From the NCBI RefSeq assembly GCF_002149925.1, contig NZ_MSLT01000007.1:1-64000 (forward strand): a DNA stretch of 64,000 nucleotides, read 5' to 3'. The notes beneath the pieces were generated by a model. The model was not told the DNA's origin. It was given only the letters and a program-made list of their open reading frames with translations, and made no database searches. Numbering within the stretch: position 1 is the first letter of the stretch; the number at the start of each line of letters is the position of its first letter. Of the stretch, positions 1-7,946 are shown piece after piece. Both the position numbers and the translations under genes were made by a program. The stretch comes from Thioflexithrix psekupsensis. GTDB taxonomy: Bacteria; Pseudomonadota; Gammaproteobacteria; Beggiatoales; Beggiatoaceae.

Positions 1-4
1 CAGT

Positions 5-745
5 ATGACTGAACATTCCTCTCAAGACGGCAGTATGTCGTTTGTTGAACACCTCGTTGAAATTCGTAATCGTTTATTACAAATTGTATTGGTGGTGTTG
101 GTTATTTTATTGGCATTAATGCCTTTTGCGAATAGTTTATTTTCTCTACTCGCTGATCCGTTATTGCGTTTTATGCCTGAAGGCACACAAATGATTGCGA
201 TTGATGTGGCTTCACCTTTTTTTACTCCGTTTAAATTAACATTGGTGTTAGCGATTTTTATTGCCATTCCTTATATTTTTTATCATGTGTGGGGATTTGT
301 GGCACCGGGGCTTTATGATCATGAAAAACAACTCATGTATCCCCTGCTTATTTCTAGCACATTGTTATTTTATTTAGGAATGGCATTTGCGTATTTTGTG
401 GTGTTTCCATTGGTGTTTAGTTTCATGATCAGCATGACACCTGATGGGGTTTCTATGATGACGGATATTAGTCGTTATTTAGATTTTGTGTTAAAGATGT
501 TTTTTGCGTTTGGAATTGCTTTTGAGGTGCCGATTGCGACGATTTTGCTGGTGCGTATGGGGATGGTTACGCCTGATGAATTGATTGAAAAGCGGCCTTA
601 CATTATTGTTGCGGCGTTTATTATTGGGATGTTAATGACTCCGCCTGATGTGATTTCACAAACGCTATTGGCAGTTCCTATTTGGATATTATTTGAAGCA
701 GGTGTGTTTTTTCTCCAGACGTTTCGTACCAAAAGAAACCAATGA
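5..745 (+). CDS. tatC: Sec-independent protein translocase TatC
   Basis: TatC is the multispanning inner-membrane receptor of the twin-arginine pathway, binding RR signal peptides of folded proteins together with TatB. The 246-residue product starts with the conserved cytoplasmic motif VEHLVEIRNRLL (about 14-25) and has about six hydrophobic segments; FKLTL (near 76) and the VAPGLYDHEK block (near 100) match the family. TatA and TatB are presumably just outside the left edge. The formate dehydrogenase proteins at 32527-35613 are likely clients. The last codons (QTFRTKRNQ) do not look like a TatC tail, whereas the next frame does, so the 3' end appears frameshifted after the last membrane segment. 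Confidence 0.93.
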   Translation: MTEHSSQDGSMSFVEHLVEIRNRLLQIVLVVLVILLALMPFANSLFSLLADPLLRFMPEGTQMIAIDVASPFFTPFKLTLVLAIFIAIPYIFYHVWGFVAPGLYDHEKQLMYPLLISSTLLFYLGMAFAYFVVFPLVFSFMISMTPDGVSMMTDISRYLDFVLKMFFAFGIAFEVPIATILLVRMGMVTPDELIEKRPYIIVAAFIIGMLMTPPDVISQTLLAVPIWILFEAGVFFLQTFRTKRNQ

Positions 746-830
746 CAATAACGATGAATATAAACCCTTAACTCCAGAACAAATGGATGCCGAATTAGCA
801 CGCTTAGAACAAGATGAAAAAGGCAAGTGA
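714..830 (+). other. displaced C-terminal tail of TatC (+1 frame)
   Basis: From about 714 the frame one base ahead of tatC reads SRRFVPKE and then an acidic tail with KPLTPEQMDAELARLE, ending at a TGA at 828-830. Acidic tails of this kind (PLT-EQMDAEL) are usual at the end of gammaproteobacterial TatC. Skipping one base at about 713, after a run of six T, joins it to the main frame. It is either a recent indel, a sequence error in the T/C run, or less likely programmed slippage. The tail lies beyond the transport core, so the truncated protein may still work. Confidence 0.7.
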
Positions 831-1634
831 TTATTGCTTATATTGCATCCGAGTGGGATGAATAGAATTGATTTGTTCAGTAGTCAGCGGGCGGGCAATA
901 TCCCAATTGGCGTTGAATAATTCGATGTATTGTTGAATCTTGGAAAGATTGGAAACCATTGTTGTTGATTGTGCCTGAGAAAAACACTCTCTGCCAGTAA
1001 GAATAATAGCTATTTTTTCGTCAAAAATAGCTAAATCTAAAACTCCTGTTTTTTCTAATAAGCTAGGCTCAACCCAATCTTGCTCACGTAAATATAAAAC
1101 CTCAATGCCTGCCTGTTGCTCTTGGTACATTCGCATCAGTAGACGTTCATCAGGTTGTTCTTTCCGAGTAATAAAAAGTCGTTTTACAGAAATATTTTTT
1201 TCTATAATTAACTTTTTCTGAATAGAAAAATAATATTGGCTAAATGAACTAATTTCTCCATTTTGATAATGGTGAGTATCATGTAGATAAGTTGCAATGA
1301 TATTTTTTTGTGTATTTTCTGCTAAATAAGAAATCCGTTTATAATATTGAGCAGGTTTTATAAAATGATAGCTTTGGTTAAGAATTGCATTTTTAAGTAG
1401 AGAAAAATAATCTTCTAAACAATCTCTTTCTATTGCACCAATATGACTCAACCCATTAATTAAATGAGCTAACTCCTCAAAAACTAACTTATCTCTTTGT
1501 AACTTAGTGTGATGATTTGTGGTCGTTAATCCATAGGGAATGGCATGTAAAGGAATGTAATTATCAATAGAATCTAATATTTCAGAAAATCTGCTTTTAT
1601 TGGCATTAATGACTTGCTCCACATTAAACGCCAT
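831..1634 (-). CDS. hypothetical protein, possible PLD-like C-terminal region
   Basis: I do not recognise this 267-residue protein. It has no signal peptide or membrane segment. The N-terminal half is helical and charged. The C-terminal third (from about residue 150) alternates strands and helices: ISVKRLFITRKE, a long helix, GIEVLYLRE, LDLAIFDEKIAIIL, then SKIQQYIELFNANW. That order resembles the sensor-like phospholipase D-fold tails found on some regulators, but no HKD motif is visible, so this is a weak guess. It is the last gene of a minus-strand run 2285-831, 17 bases after the preceding short frame, and its stop abuts the tatC tail. Base composition is more AT-rich than its neighbours. 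Confidence 0.6.
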   Translation of the reverse strand: MAFNVEQVINANKSRFSEILDSIDNYIPLHAIPYGLTTTNHHTKLQRDKLVFEELAHLINGLSHIGAIERDCLEDYFSLLKNAILNQSYHFIKPAQYYKRISYLAENTQKNIIATYLHDTHHYQNGEISSFSQYYFSIQKKLIIEKNISVKRLFITRKEQPDERLLMRMYQEQQAGIEVLYLREQDWVEPSLLEKTGVLDLAIFDEKIAIILTGRECFSQAQSTTMVSNLSKIQQYIELFNANWDIARPLTTEQINSIHPTRMQYKQ

Positions 1635-1651
1635 TTGTGCTAAGTTTTCGG

Positions 1652-1825
1652 TTAAAGGAATAGCATATTTTTCTCCAAATCTTGGATTGAATTAAGTTTG
1701 CGAAATAAGATTTTCATGGCACTTGGTTCAGCCATTTTATAAGATAAAAAGCTGGTGACTCCAGTAAATTCAAGCCGATCTAATCTTTCTGGAATATTAG
1801 AAATAATAAACCATTTCATTACCAT
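1652..1825 (-). CDS. short frame, either a coupled small protein or the displaced end of the upstream gene
   Basis: This 57-residue frame starts at ATG inside the last codons of the 162-residue gene upstream (overlap 1797-1825) and contains IPERLDRLEFTGVTSFLSY and LFRKLNSIQDLEKN, which look like genuine soluble protein. Two readings fit: a translationally coupled small gene, or the C-terminus of the upstream protein pushed out of frame by one base near 1810. Both frames run through the same residues around NEMV/MKW, which slightly favours the frameshift. No family is recognised. Confidence 0.45.
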   Translation of the reverse strand: MVMKWFIISNIPERLDRLEFTGVTSFLSYKMAEPSAMKILFRKLNSIQDLEKNMLFL

Positions 1826-2285
1826 ATAAAACATCCTCAAAGGTAAAATATAGCTTAGTTCCCACTCTAATACAAAAGCCTTCAAATTTTGAATGATTAT
1901 TTATAATTAAGCATTTTATATTACCTGATTCATTAATGCCATTGCATTCCAACAGATCATAACTAATTGTTTGTTTATCGATAAAGCTCGTTGAGTAAGT
2001 AAATAACTCCCAATATCCACTCATAATCTGAAGCAATTTTTCCGCACTATCAATGCGATCTGTTAAGTTGCCCAGTAACTTTAGAGAAATACTTCCTTTC
2101 TCTGGAAATAAAGCCACTTCTGTGCTTAATGCTCCCTTAATGATTCCTCGATTAATTAAATCTTGATTAAAAACTTCATAGGGTTGATACCAAAGCTGTT
2201 CAGGAATTGCAGCAGGACTTGCCTTGTAAATGGTTTGCAATTTCAAGAAAGTTTCTTCGGAGATACTCTCTTTCAATCGAGACAC
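1797..2285 (-). CDS. hypothetical protein
   Basis: A 162-residue protein of unknown function, first in a minus-strand run of three frames (2285-831). It has no signal peptide or membrane helix. It begins with a charged helix (KESISEETFLKLQTIY) and continues as a mixed alpha/beta protein with SLKLLGNLTDRIDSAEKLLQ and, at the end, GFCIRVGTKLYFTFEDVLYG. The end of the frame is abrupt and the following frame continues with protein-like sequence, so it may be truncated by a one-base shift. The AT-rich upstream DNA and the IS630 element next door (from 2502) suggest an accessory locus. Confidence 0.6.
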   Translation of the reverse strand: MSRLKESISEETFLKLQTIYKASPAAIPEQLWYQPYEVFNQDLINRGIIKGALSTEVALFPEKGSISLKLLGNLTDRIDSAEKLLQIMSGYWELFTYSTSFIDKQTISYDLLECNGINESGNIKCLIINNHSKFEGFCIRVGTKLYFTFEDVLYGNEMVYYF

Positions 2286-2501
2286 AAACCACCCGCCACA
2301 TCCAATTCTAATTGAAGTGTTTTTTGGCTGCTTATTCTATTTACATTATTGTCTAATAAAGATTAATTTTTTCTTTTTAAATTAGAAATTTTTATTCTTG
2401 AATTATTTTGTTTGTCTGTAGGCATGTCGAACACTCCAACAATTAAAGCAGCAAAGTATAGAGCAATGGTTTGGCAAATGTTTGGTAAAACTTTTGGCAG
2501 A

Positions 2502-3634
2502 TATACCAATTTTTTCAGAGTCGTATAATAATACTTTTCAAATAGGAGAGAATAATGAACAAAAGATATGAAGATTTAGAAGAGTTAATGTCAACAGGTG
2601 AAGCGAGAGAAGTGAAGCGAGCGATGGCAGTAAGAATGTCTTTGCTTGGTTTTGTGCGTGCGGAAGCGGCTTTAGCGTATTGTGTCAGTGTGCAATTTGT
2701 GGATAAATGGAAGCCATTTATTTAGCGTCAGGGTGGAAGGATTAAAGTTAGCGTATAAAGGCTCGCCAGGGTATTTAAAGCCGCGTGAACGAGAAGATGT
2801 GATTAATTGGATACAAGAAAAGAAGACAATAACAATAGAGGAACTAAAGAGATACTTAAAAGAGGAGTATGATGTTTTCTATTCTTCAAATACTTCTTAT
2901 ACTAAATTATTAGAAGAAGCGAATTTAAGTTATAAGAAGACACACAAAGAGAATTCGGCAAAAGATGAGGTAAAAGTAGAAGCTAAAAAAAAAGAGATTA
3001 AGGATTTAATAGATAAGGAGCGTGAACAGATAGAAAGTGGAGAGGTAATGTACTGGATGCAAGACGAAAGCCATCAGTTGTGGGGAGATATTTGTGCTTA
3101 TGTTTGGTCGAAAAAAGGAGAAAGAACGTCAATAAAGATGAGTAATTATCGCACTTCTCAAACGTGGTATGGAGCGGTGAATATTTATACGGGAGAATTT
3201 ATTTTAGATAGGGCAAAGAAAGCTGATACAAAATATACGATAGACTTTATTAACTGGCTCATTTACAGATATAAAGAAGCCCGTCATGTGATTATTTGGG
3301 ATGGTGCAAGTTATCATCGTTCTGAAGGTTTAAGAACTTATTTAGAGAAATTAAATGGGGGACTTCCAGAATCAGAATGGAAAGTTCGTTTATTAAGATT
3401 TGCGCCCAATGCACCAGAGCAAAATCCAGTCGAGGATATTTGGCTTCAAGGTAAGAATTGGGTCAGAAAGAATTTTCATCGTCTATCAAGCTTTGAAGAA
3501 GTCACTAGTATGTTTGAGACCTTTTTGTCAGGTAAAGTGTTTAAGTTTAATAAAATTAAACAGTATCTTATACCTAATATCTAGCTAGATATTAGAACTT
3601 AATTTGTTTTTATATCTCACATAATTTTGGTATA
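2502..3634 (+). mobile_element. IS630-family insertion sequence (decayed)
   Basis: The element is about 1.13 kb, normal for IS630. Its ends are imperfect inverted repeats: the left end TATACCAATTTTTTC at 2502 and the right end ending TTTTGGTATA at 3634 match at about 15 of the outer 20 positions, and both are bounded by TA, the target dinucleotide of IS630/Tc1-mariner elements. It carries one transposase frame that is broken twice near its start. The same TACCAA/TTGGTA ends recur on the roughly 190-bp repeats at 6622, 16062 and 17621. Confidence 0.72.
2555..3584 (+). pseudogene. IS630-family transposase, frameshifted
   Basis: The natural start is ATG at 2555, preceded by GGAGAG. The first frame encodes an IS630 helix-turn-helix N-terminus (EVKRAMAVRMSLLGF, CVSVQFVDKWKP) and hits a stop at about 2723. 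A middle frame then gives IYLASG and a third frame gives VEGLKLAYKG onward to 3584, so two single-base losses lie between about 2712 and 2732. The long third frame holds the DDE catalytic core: MQDESH, VIIWDGASYH, and NAPEQNPVEDIW. The catalytic half is intact but lacks its DNA-binding domain in frame, so the element is probably not autonomous unless the breaks are sequence errors. Confidence 0.82.
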
Positions 3635-3640
3635 TAAAAC

Positions 3641-3841
3641 CTAACAAAACCGATCCCGCGTTTCCAAAAAACACCGAATATCCTTAATTGTTGCAATTCG
3701 TCGATGTACATTTTTAATCGTCATCAAACGACACAACTCGTCTAAATAACCATAATTCGCCTTAACCTGCTCAATCCAATCAAACACCCGCACATATTTA
3801 CCTTTAATCGTCAACCGCTTACGCATCACCGTAAAATCCAT
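3641..3841 (-). pseudogene. displaced C-lobe end of the Ser/Thr kinase
   Basis: This 66-residue stretch is in a different frame from the kinase that precedes it and overlaps its last codons. It reads YGYLDELCRLMTIKNVHRR followed by IATIKDIRCFLE, which is the typical last part of a Hanks kinase C-lobe, including the arginine of subdomain XI. A one-base shift close to 3840 would join it to the kinase. It ends only seven bases from the right end of the IS630 element. A separate coupled small gene is possible but less likely, given the fit to the kinase fold. Confidence 0.65.
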
Positions 3842-4655
3842 AATCAACCCCGTCCAAATCCAAATACGGCAAATCCCCAAAAATAGAGCGGTACATCTGA
3901 TAAATCACATATTCCACAATTGAGTCATACGCATTAGGCGACGACATCATTTCTCGCGTAAACATCTCATGTAAAATCGCCCCCAACGCATAAATATCCG
4001 CCGCTAACCCAATTTCTCCCGAATCTCGAAAAAACGGATGTGGCTTATATCCCATGTGTACCTGCTCTGGCGAACCATAACGCGCACTCATCAAACGCAC
4101 ACCCACTTCCGTTTCCACCAAAGCAAAATCAGCACTCGCTGTAAAATCCGTGATGCCAAAATCTGCAATGATTAACCGATCATTTACTGCATCATAAAAA
4201 ATATTTTCGGGTTTCAAATCTCGATGCACAAAGGCAAACTGATTTAAATACTCAACCCCATCCAATAATTGATGAAATAACGGTAACACGCGATCATGTG
4301 CCAAATCTTCGGCGATCAAATCCTTCAAGGTTTTTGGATACAATGGCATCACATAAAACGGCTGTGCCTCACCATCAACGGTGACAAAATCGGTCGTTAC
4401 CGCTCGCAACAGATGGTCATGCGTGTGCTTTGCGGCAAAACGCATTTCATTCTCAAAGCGTCTAAACTGCATTTCATGCTCACTGCGTTTTAATTTACAC
4501 AAATGCTTTAACGCAAAACGCTGATGCGAATCAGCAACCGCACTGACTTCATACACCAAAGAACCACTTCCCCCTTCGCCTAATTGACGAATGACTTGGA
4601 AGTCACCATGATCAGCAGTGTGATAAATCATTAACATAAAATTTACCATAGTCAT
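3819..4655 (-). CDS. Hanks-type serine/threonine protein kinase (C-lobe truncated by frameshift)
   Basis: The 278-residue product carries the kinase core: glycine loop LGEGGSGS (25-32), ATP lysine K50 in FALK, catalytic loop HRDLKPEN (144-151), DFG (165-167), a GSPEQ activation-segment end (194-198) and D220 in the ADIYALG helix. All catalytic residues are present, so it should phosphorylate Ser/Thr if folded. The frame ends early in the C-lobe, and the missing part lies in another frame at 3641-3841. There is no membrane segment or extracellular sensor. It is divergent from the Nudix protein at 4854, with 198 AT-rich bases between them that probably hold both promoters. No strong ribosome site decides the start. 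Confidence 0.85.
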   Translation of the reverse strand: MTMVNFMLMIYHTADHGDFQVIRQLGEGGSGSLVYEVSAVADSHQRFALKHLCKLKRSEHEMQFRRFENEMRFAAKHTHDHLLRAVTTDFVTVDGEAQPFYVMPLYPKTLKDLIAEDLAHDRVLPLFHQLLDGVEYLNQFAFVHRDLKPENIFYDAVNDRLIIADFGITDFTASADFALVETEVGVRLMSARYGSPEQVHMGYKPHPFFRDSGEIGLAADIYALGAILHEMFTREMMSSPNAYDSIVEYVIYQMYRSIFGDLPYLDLDGVDYGFYGDA

Positions 4656-4853
4656 TAGAAGAATATAATAAAAAACTTAGAAAAATAATAACAATTCGGA
4701 TAAAAAAATAACAAGTATTTTTTATTATTTTAGAAAACAACTGTTTAATTAAAAAACCAAGCATTTTACTATAGTTTTAATCCCGTTTATCGACTGCATT
4801 TTTTCTGACAACCAGTCGGACAGAAAAATTAACCGAATAAGGAATAATAATAC
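4656..4853. promoter_or_regulatory. divergent promoter region of kinase and Nudix genes
   Basis: This is a very AT-rich 198-base gap between two divergent genes, so it must carry both promoters. AAGGAATAATAATACATG shows a plausible ribosome site and start for the + strand gene (ATG 4854). No specific operator is obvious; no -10/-35 pair stands out enough to name. Confidence 0.45.
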
Positions 4854-6530
4854 ATGTTTGCTCAACTGTTGCACAGCCTAATAACACACCTTCCCCAATA
4901 CAGTCAAGAAGGCGGACACCATACTTCTGTCAGTCGAGAACAACTACAACATGCTTTACAAAATACAGGCAATGATCCCCAAGCGGTTGCTGTTTTACTT
5001 GACCTGATTGAACGCCTACTCAGCAGCACAGCCACCCTCGAACCTGCTGTATTAGCCCAACAGCAGTGGCAATTTATCTCATTTCCTGCGCGTTTATTTG
5101 TCCTTTCCCTGCTACAAACCTTACTTGATTCTGACGTACAACTATTGCCTGCCACTTTTTGGCGCAGTGATCGCTACGAACATTCGCATACTGTGGATCA
5201 ACAACATGAATTACTTGCTGCTTTAGAAACTCGCCGCGTACAACAACATCGTGGTGAAAAACCCGCCCCGATTCGCTTTGTTGCTATTGCGGCGGCGTGG
5301 TTCAAATTGGGACAACATTTTTTATTACATCGCCGCGAAATGAGCAAAATTCGGGATAATCACGGCGAATATGTCTTAATTGGAGGACGAGTGTGTTATG
5401 AAGATGTCGCGGCTTGCGACATTGCACCCGCCGCCGTCATGACGCGACTGAACCAACTGCAACAATTGCCGTTGGCCGCATTTGAAATGGCTTTAAAAAG
5501 GGAAATTACTGAAGAAACAGACTTAGAATATGAAGAAGATTATGAATTTACCCATTGGCAAGCCTTAAAACCTTGTTGCTGGTTAGCAGGGACTGCCGCA
5601 GATTATTCTTACACCGAATATACCGTACACTATTTTGAAATCCAATTAACCTTAACAGGATTTTTAAAATTAGTACAAAAAGAACAAAACAATCCTTATC
5701 ACTTTACCCGTTTTACTCAAGAAGAATTATGGGCAGGAAAACAAGTGGCAGGTCATAAAACAAATATGCACATTTTCAAACATCATTTAGCCTACAATGA
5801 ACAGGATTTTTTAACACAATTAACCGCATTACCTGCGAGTTTTACGCGACATTATTTATTTACAAAAGACAGTGATCGCATCACGCTACCTTTAACCAAT
5901 CAAACCCCTTTACGCAAAGGAATTAATGGCAAAGAAAAGCCTTATAAACAACTTGAATTAACTTTATTACAATGCCAATTACTTTGGTTATTAGGTGCAG
6001 CGGCGCGGGGTTTTTCTTTACACACCTGCCATAGCCAATTAAACGTATTAGAATATGGTTGGTTAAAAACTACTGATCCAAAAATGAATGCTGAATTAAA
6101 AACCCTTGCCAATCAACTAAAAATTGTTCATTTGCCATTAATTGAAGTTTTTGCCGATCATTATTTTCATTTAACCGTACAACCCAACTGCATTTTCTTT
6201 GATGAAGCCAACTTTAATTTTACCTTAACTCCGCTGGTAGAAAACCAAAAATACCGTATCCAAGTTCACAGTGCGGCCGTCACTACCCCTTTAGCTACTA
6301 TTTGCGCTTTCAACAGCCCTTGTGTAGAAATTACAAAAGACCTCGCCGCCGACATCGTCCACATCCAACAACACGACTTAGCCTACAGCGAAGACAAACG
6401 ACTGGATGATCGTTTTCGCAAAGGTGTGGAATTGCCGCTGGGTTTAACAGAAATGGGATTAAGGCGATTACTGCGAATTGAACAGAAATACTACCGTTTA
6501 ACCTGTAAATCAACAAACGATATGAGATAA
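4854..6530 (+). CDS. large protein with an internal Nudix-like domain
   Basis: This 558-residue soluble protein has an unrecognised helical N-terminus (1-135), then a Nudix-like region: strands RFVAIAAAWF (141-150), GEYVLIGGRV (171-180), and the helix AAFEMALKREITEETDLEYE (208-227) whose REITEET matches the REXXEE core of the Nudix box. The stretch between the GG and the helix is longer than in simple Nudix hydrolases, so the box is interrupted. The remainder (300-558) has no family I know. Nudix enzymes cleave nucleoside diphosphate derivatives; the substrate here cannot be read. It faces a kinase gene across a shared promoter region, which suggests a joint regulatory role. The last codons are followed by MITE-like repeats. 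Confidence 0.7.
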   Translation: MFAQLLHSLITHLPQYSQEGGHHTSVSREQLQHALQNTGNDPQAVAVLLDLIERLLSSTATLEPAVLAQQQWQFISFPARLFVLSLLQTLLDSDVQLLPATFWRSDRYEHSHTVDQQHELLAALETRRVQQHRGEKPAPIRFVAIAAAWFKLGQHFLLHRREMSKIRDNHGEYVLIGGRVCYEDVAACDIAPAAVMTRLNQLQQLPLAAFEMALKREITEETDLEYEEDYEFTHWQALKPCCWLAGTAADYSYTEYTVHYFEIQLTLTGFLKLVQKEQNNPYHFTRFTQEELWAGKQVAGHKTNMHIFKHHLAYNEQDFLTQLTALPASFTRHYLFTKDSDRITLPLTNQTPLRKGINGKEKPYKQLELTLLQCQLLWLLGAAARGFSLHTCHSQLNVLEYGWLKTTDPKMNAELKTLANQLKIVHLPLIEVFADHYFHLTVQPNCIFFDEANFNFTLTPLVENQKYRIQVHSAAVTTPLATICAFNSPCVEITKDLAADIVHIQQHDLAYSEDKRLDDRFRKGVELPLGLTEMGLRRLLRIEQKYYRLTCKSTNDMR

Positions 6531-6535
6531 AAAAA

Positions 6536-6862
6536 GATGCTTCTTTTGTTAGAATCAGAATTTTCAAAATTAAAGAATTGACAAAATCAACGCGCTTTGA
6601 AAAATAAAAAAATAAATGATATACCAAAAAGATATGATTCATAGAATCCTTATTTTGTCAGAATCAGAATTTACAGAATTAAAGAATTTTCAAAATTGAC
6701 TCTTGCAAGTCGTTTATTTTTAATCGATTTTTAATTCTTTAATTCTGAAAATCCGAAAATTCTGTAAATTCTGATTCTGACAGAAAAATTTTATGAATGA
6801 CTTAATTTTGGTATAGGTACAAAATTAATTCTGAAAATTCTGATTCAAACAAAATATAAAAA
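6536..6862. repeat. older MITE-like copy interrupted by a younger copy
   Basis: The left piece (about 6549-6590, TTTTGTTAGAATCAGAATTT onward) and the right piece (about 6820-6856, ending in GATTCAAACAAAA) are inverted repeats of each other and resemble the outer arms of the 190-bp repeat family, but are more diverged. The intact copy at 6622-6813 lies exactly between them, in what would be the loop of the older hairpin. This is a nested insertion. The gap from 6531 to 6874 holds nothing else I can name. Confidence 0.6.
6622..6813. mobile_element. MITE-like element, copy A (192 bp)
   Basis: The element begins TACCAAAAAGATATGATTCA and ends ATGACTTAATTTTGGTA, is flanked by TA on both sides, and is a near-complete inverted repeat: TTTTGTCAGAATCAG near the left pairs with CTGATTCTGACAGAAA near the right, with a short unpaired centre around 6715. 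Its ends match those of the IS630 element at 2502-3634, so IS630 transposase is the likely mobiliser. It has no coding capacity. Orientation is opposite to copy C at 17621. Confidence 0.75.
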
Positions 6863-6874
6863 CGGACAAAAGTT

Positions 6875-7540
6875 TTAATAAGGTTTTTGCGCAATAATAA
6901 AAAATTGTTTTCCAAAAAATGGCCACGCCCAGGGCATTTTTAAATACCATTTCACTAACAAGGGATGAGTCGGCAAACGACCTTGCGTGGTATAAGGTAA
7001 GAAACGCGCAATTTTTAGCTGAATCGTAAAGTTTTTTAGCTGCAAAACTTCACTTAATGAACGATCCGTTAAACCCAAATGATGATCATAAAAATCCCAA
7101 TATTCGCCCGCTAAATAACGCAAATTCGGCCCCAGAATAAAATAACGTCCACCCGGTTTAAGCGCACACCACACTTGATCTAAAAAATGTTCTAATGCCT
7201 GTTTATGGGGTAAATGTTCTAAAAAATTAGAAGTAAATACCACATCTGCACTTTCTTGAATAATTGATCCCATTTCGGATGCGGCGCATTGTTTAAATTC
7301 AATATTGGGTTGTAAGAAATGCACACTGTCTGGATTTAAATCTAGGGCAATTTTTCGCTGGGCTTGAATATGATTAATAAATTCACCATAACCACAAGCC
7401 ACATCCACCACAGTGGCTTGTGGGGGAATAAATGCTTGTAAATAATCCTGACAAATTACCTGCCAAATGGCATTTTTTCTTGGCAATTGGTTATCGGCGA
7501 AACGAATTTTATATAATTCTGCTAAATGATCAGCGTCCAT
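6875..7540 (-). CDS. class I SAM-dependent methyltransferase
   Basis: A 221-residue soluble methyltransferase. SAM-binding motif I is VVDVACGYGEF (44-54), the acidic end of strand 2 lies in KIALDLNPD, and VFTSNFLEHLPH plus the LKPGGRYFILGP block correspond to motifs around strands 4 and 5. It is the last gene of the run 10180-6875 and overlaps the GtrA gene by 11 bases, so it is translationally coupled. Neighbours suggest a substrate on a lipid-linked sugar or surface glycan; the exact substrate cannot be inferred. The nested MITEs lie directly downstream. Confidence 0.85.
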   Translation of the reverse strand: MDADHLAELYKIRFADNQLPRKNAIWQVICQDYLQAFIPPQATVVDVACGYGEFINHIQAQRKIALDLNPDSVHFLQPNIEFKQCAASEMGSIIQESADVVFTSNFLEHLPHKQALEHFLDQVWCALKPGGRYFILGPNLRYLAGEYWDFYDHHLGLTDRSLSEVLQLKNFTIQLKIARFLPYTTQGRLPTHPLLVKWYLKMPWAWPFFGKQFFIIAQKPY

Positions 7541-7946
7541 ATTCGGTATCTTTAAAGGTAAAAAATTTGTAAATTAAAAACGTCGCTAACATCGGAATAG
7601 CCACCGCAATACCATGCGCAATAGCTTGCGGATAAAACAACATTCCAAAAATTTGAAATAAATATTCCAAAAAAACAGCCGCTCCCCAAACTAAAGGTAA
7701 AAAAGCCAAATTAACCCCCACAAAATCACGGGCTTGCTGCCATTTTGGTTTTTGAGCATGAGGAAAAACAAAAATACTATTGAGAAGAAACGCAACCATC
7801 ATTCCAATGCCATAAGCCAATAATACCGCCCATGCAAAAGACATCCAATGATTTAAAATAATTCGCGCTAACCAATGCAATAAAGCCGCAGTCCCTCCCA
7901 CCATAATAAATCCTAAAAATTGCATACTAAAAAAATAACGAATCAC
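7530..7946 (-). CDS. GtrA-like membrane protein
   Basis: The 138-residue protein has four hydrophobic segments and the GtrA signature layout: FIMVGGTAALLHW in the first helix, YGIGMMVAFLLNSIFVF in the second with the conserved N-F region, and FLIYKFFTFKD at the C-terminus. GtrA proteins are thought to flip polyprenyl-phosphate-linked sugars across the inner membrane. It overlaps both neighbours by a few bases (four with the upstream oxidoreductase), showing one operon with the methyltransferase, oxidoreductase and epimerase. Confidence 0.85.
   Translation of the reverse strand: MIRYFFSMQFLGFIMVGGTAALLHWLARIILNHWMSFAWAVLLAYGIGMMVAFLLNSIFVFPHAQKPKWQQARDFVGVNLAFLPLVWGAAVFLEYLFQIFGMLFYPQAIAHGIAVAIPMLATFLIYKFFTFKDTEYGR

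Noticed and set aside
2420-2560. Short open frames between the unknown operon and the IS630 transposase
   Set aside because: Two overlapping candidate frames of 34-48 codons exist, both cross the IS left end, and neither has a supported start or recognisable product.
6331-6642. A 103-codon minus-strand frame across the end of the Nudix gene
   Set aside because: It begins in the MITE arm and runs opposite a real gene; it is a by-product of the element's outward ATG.
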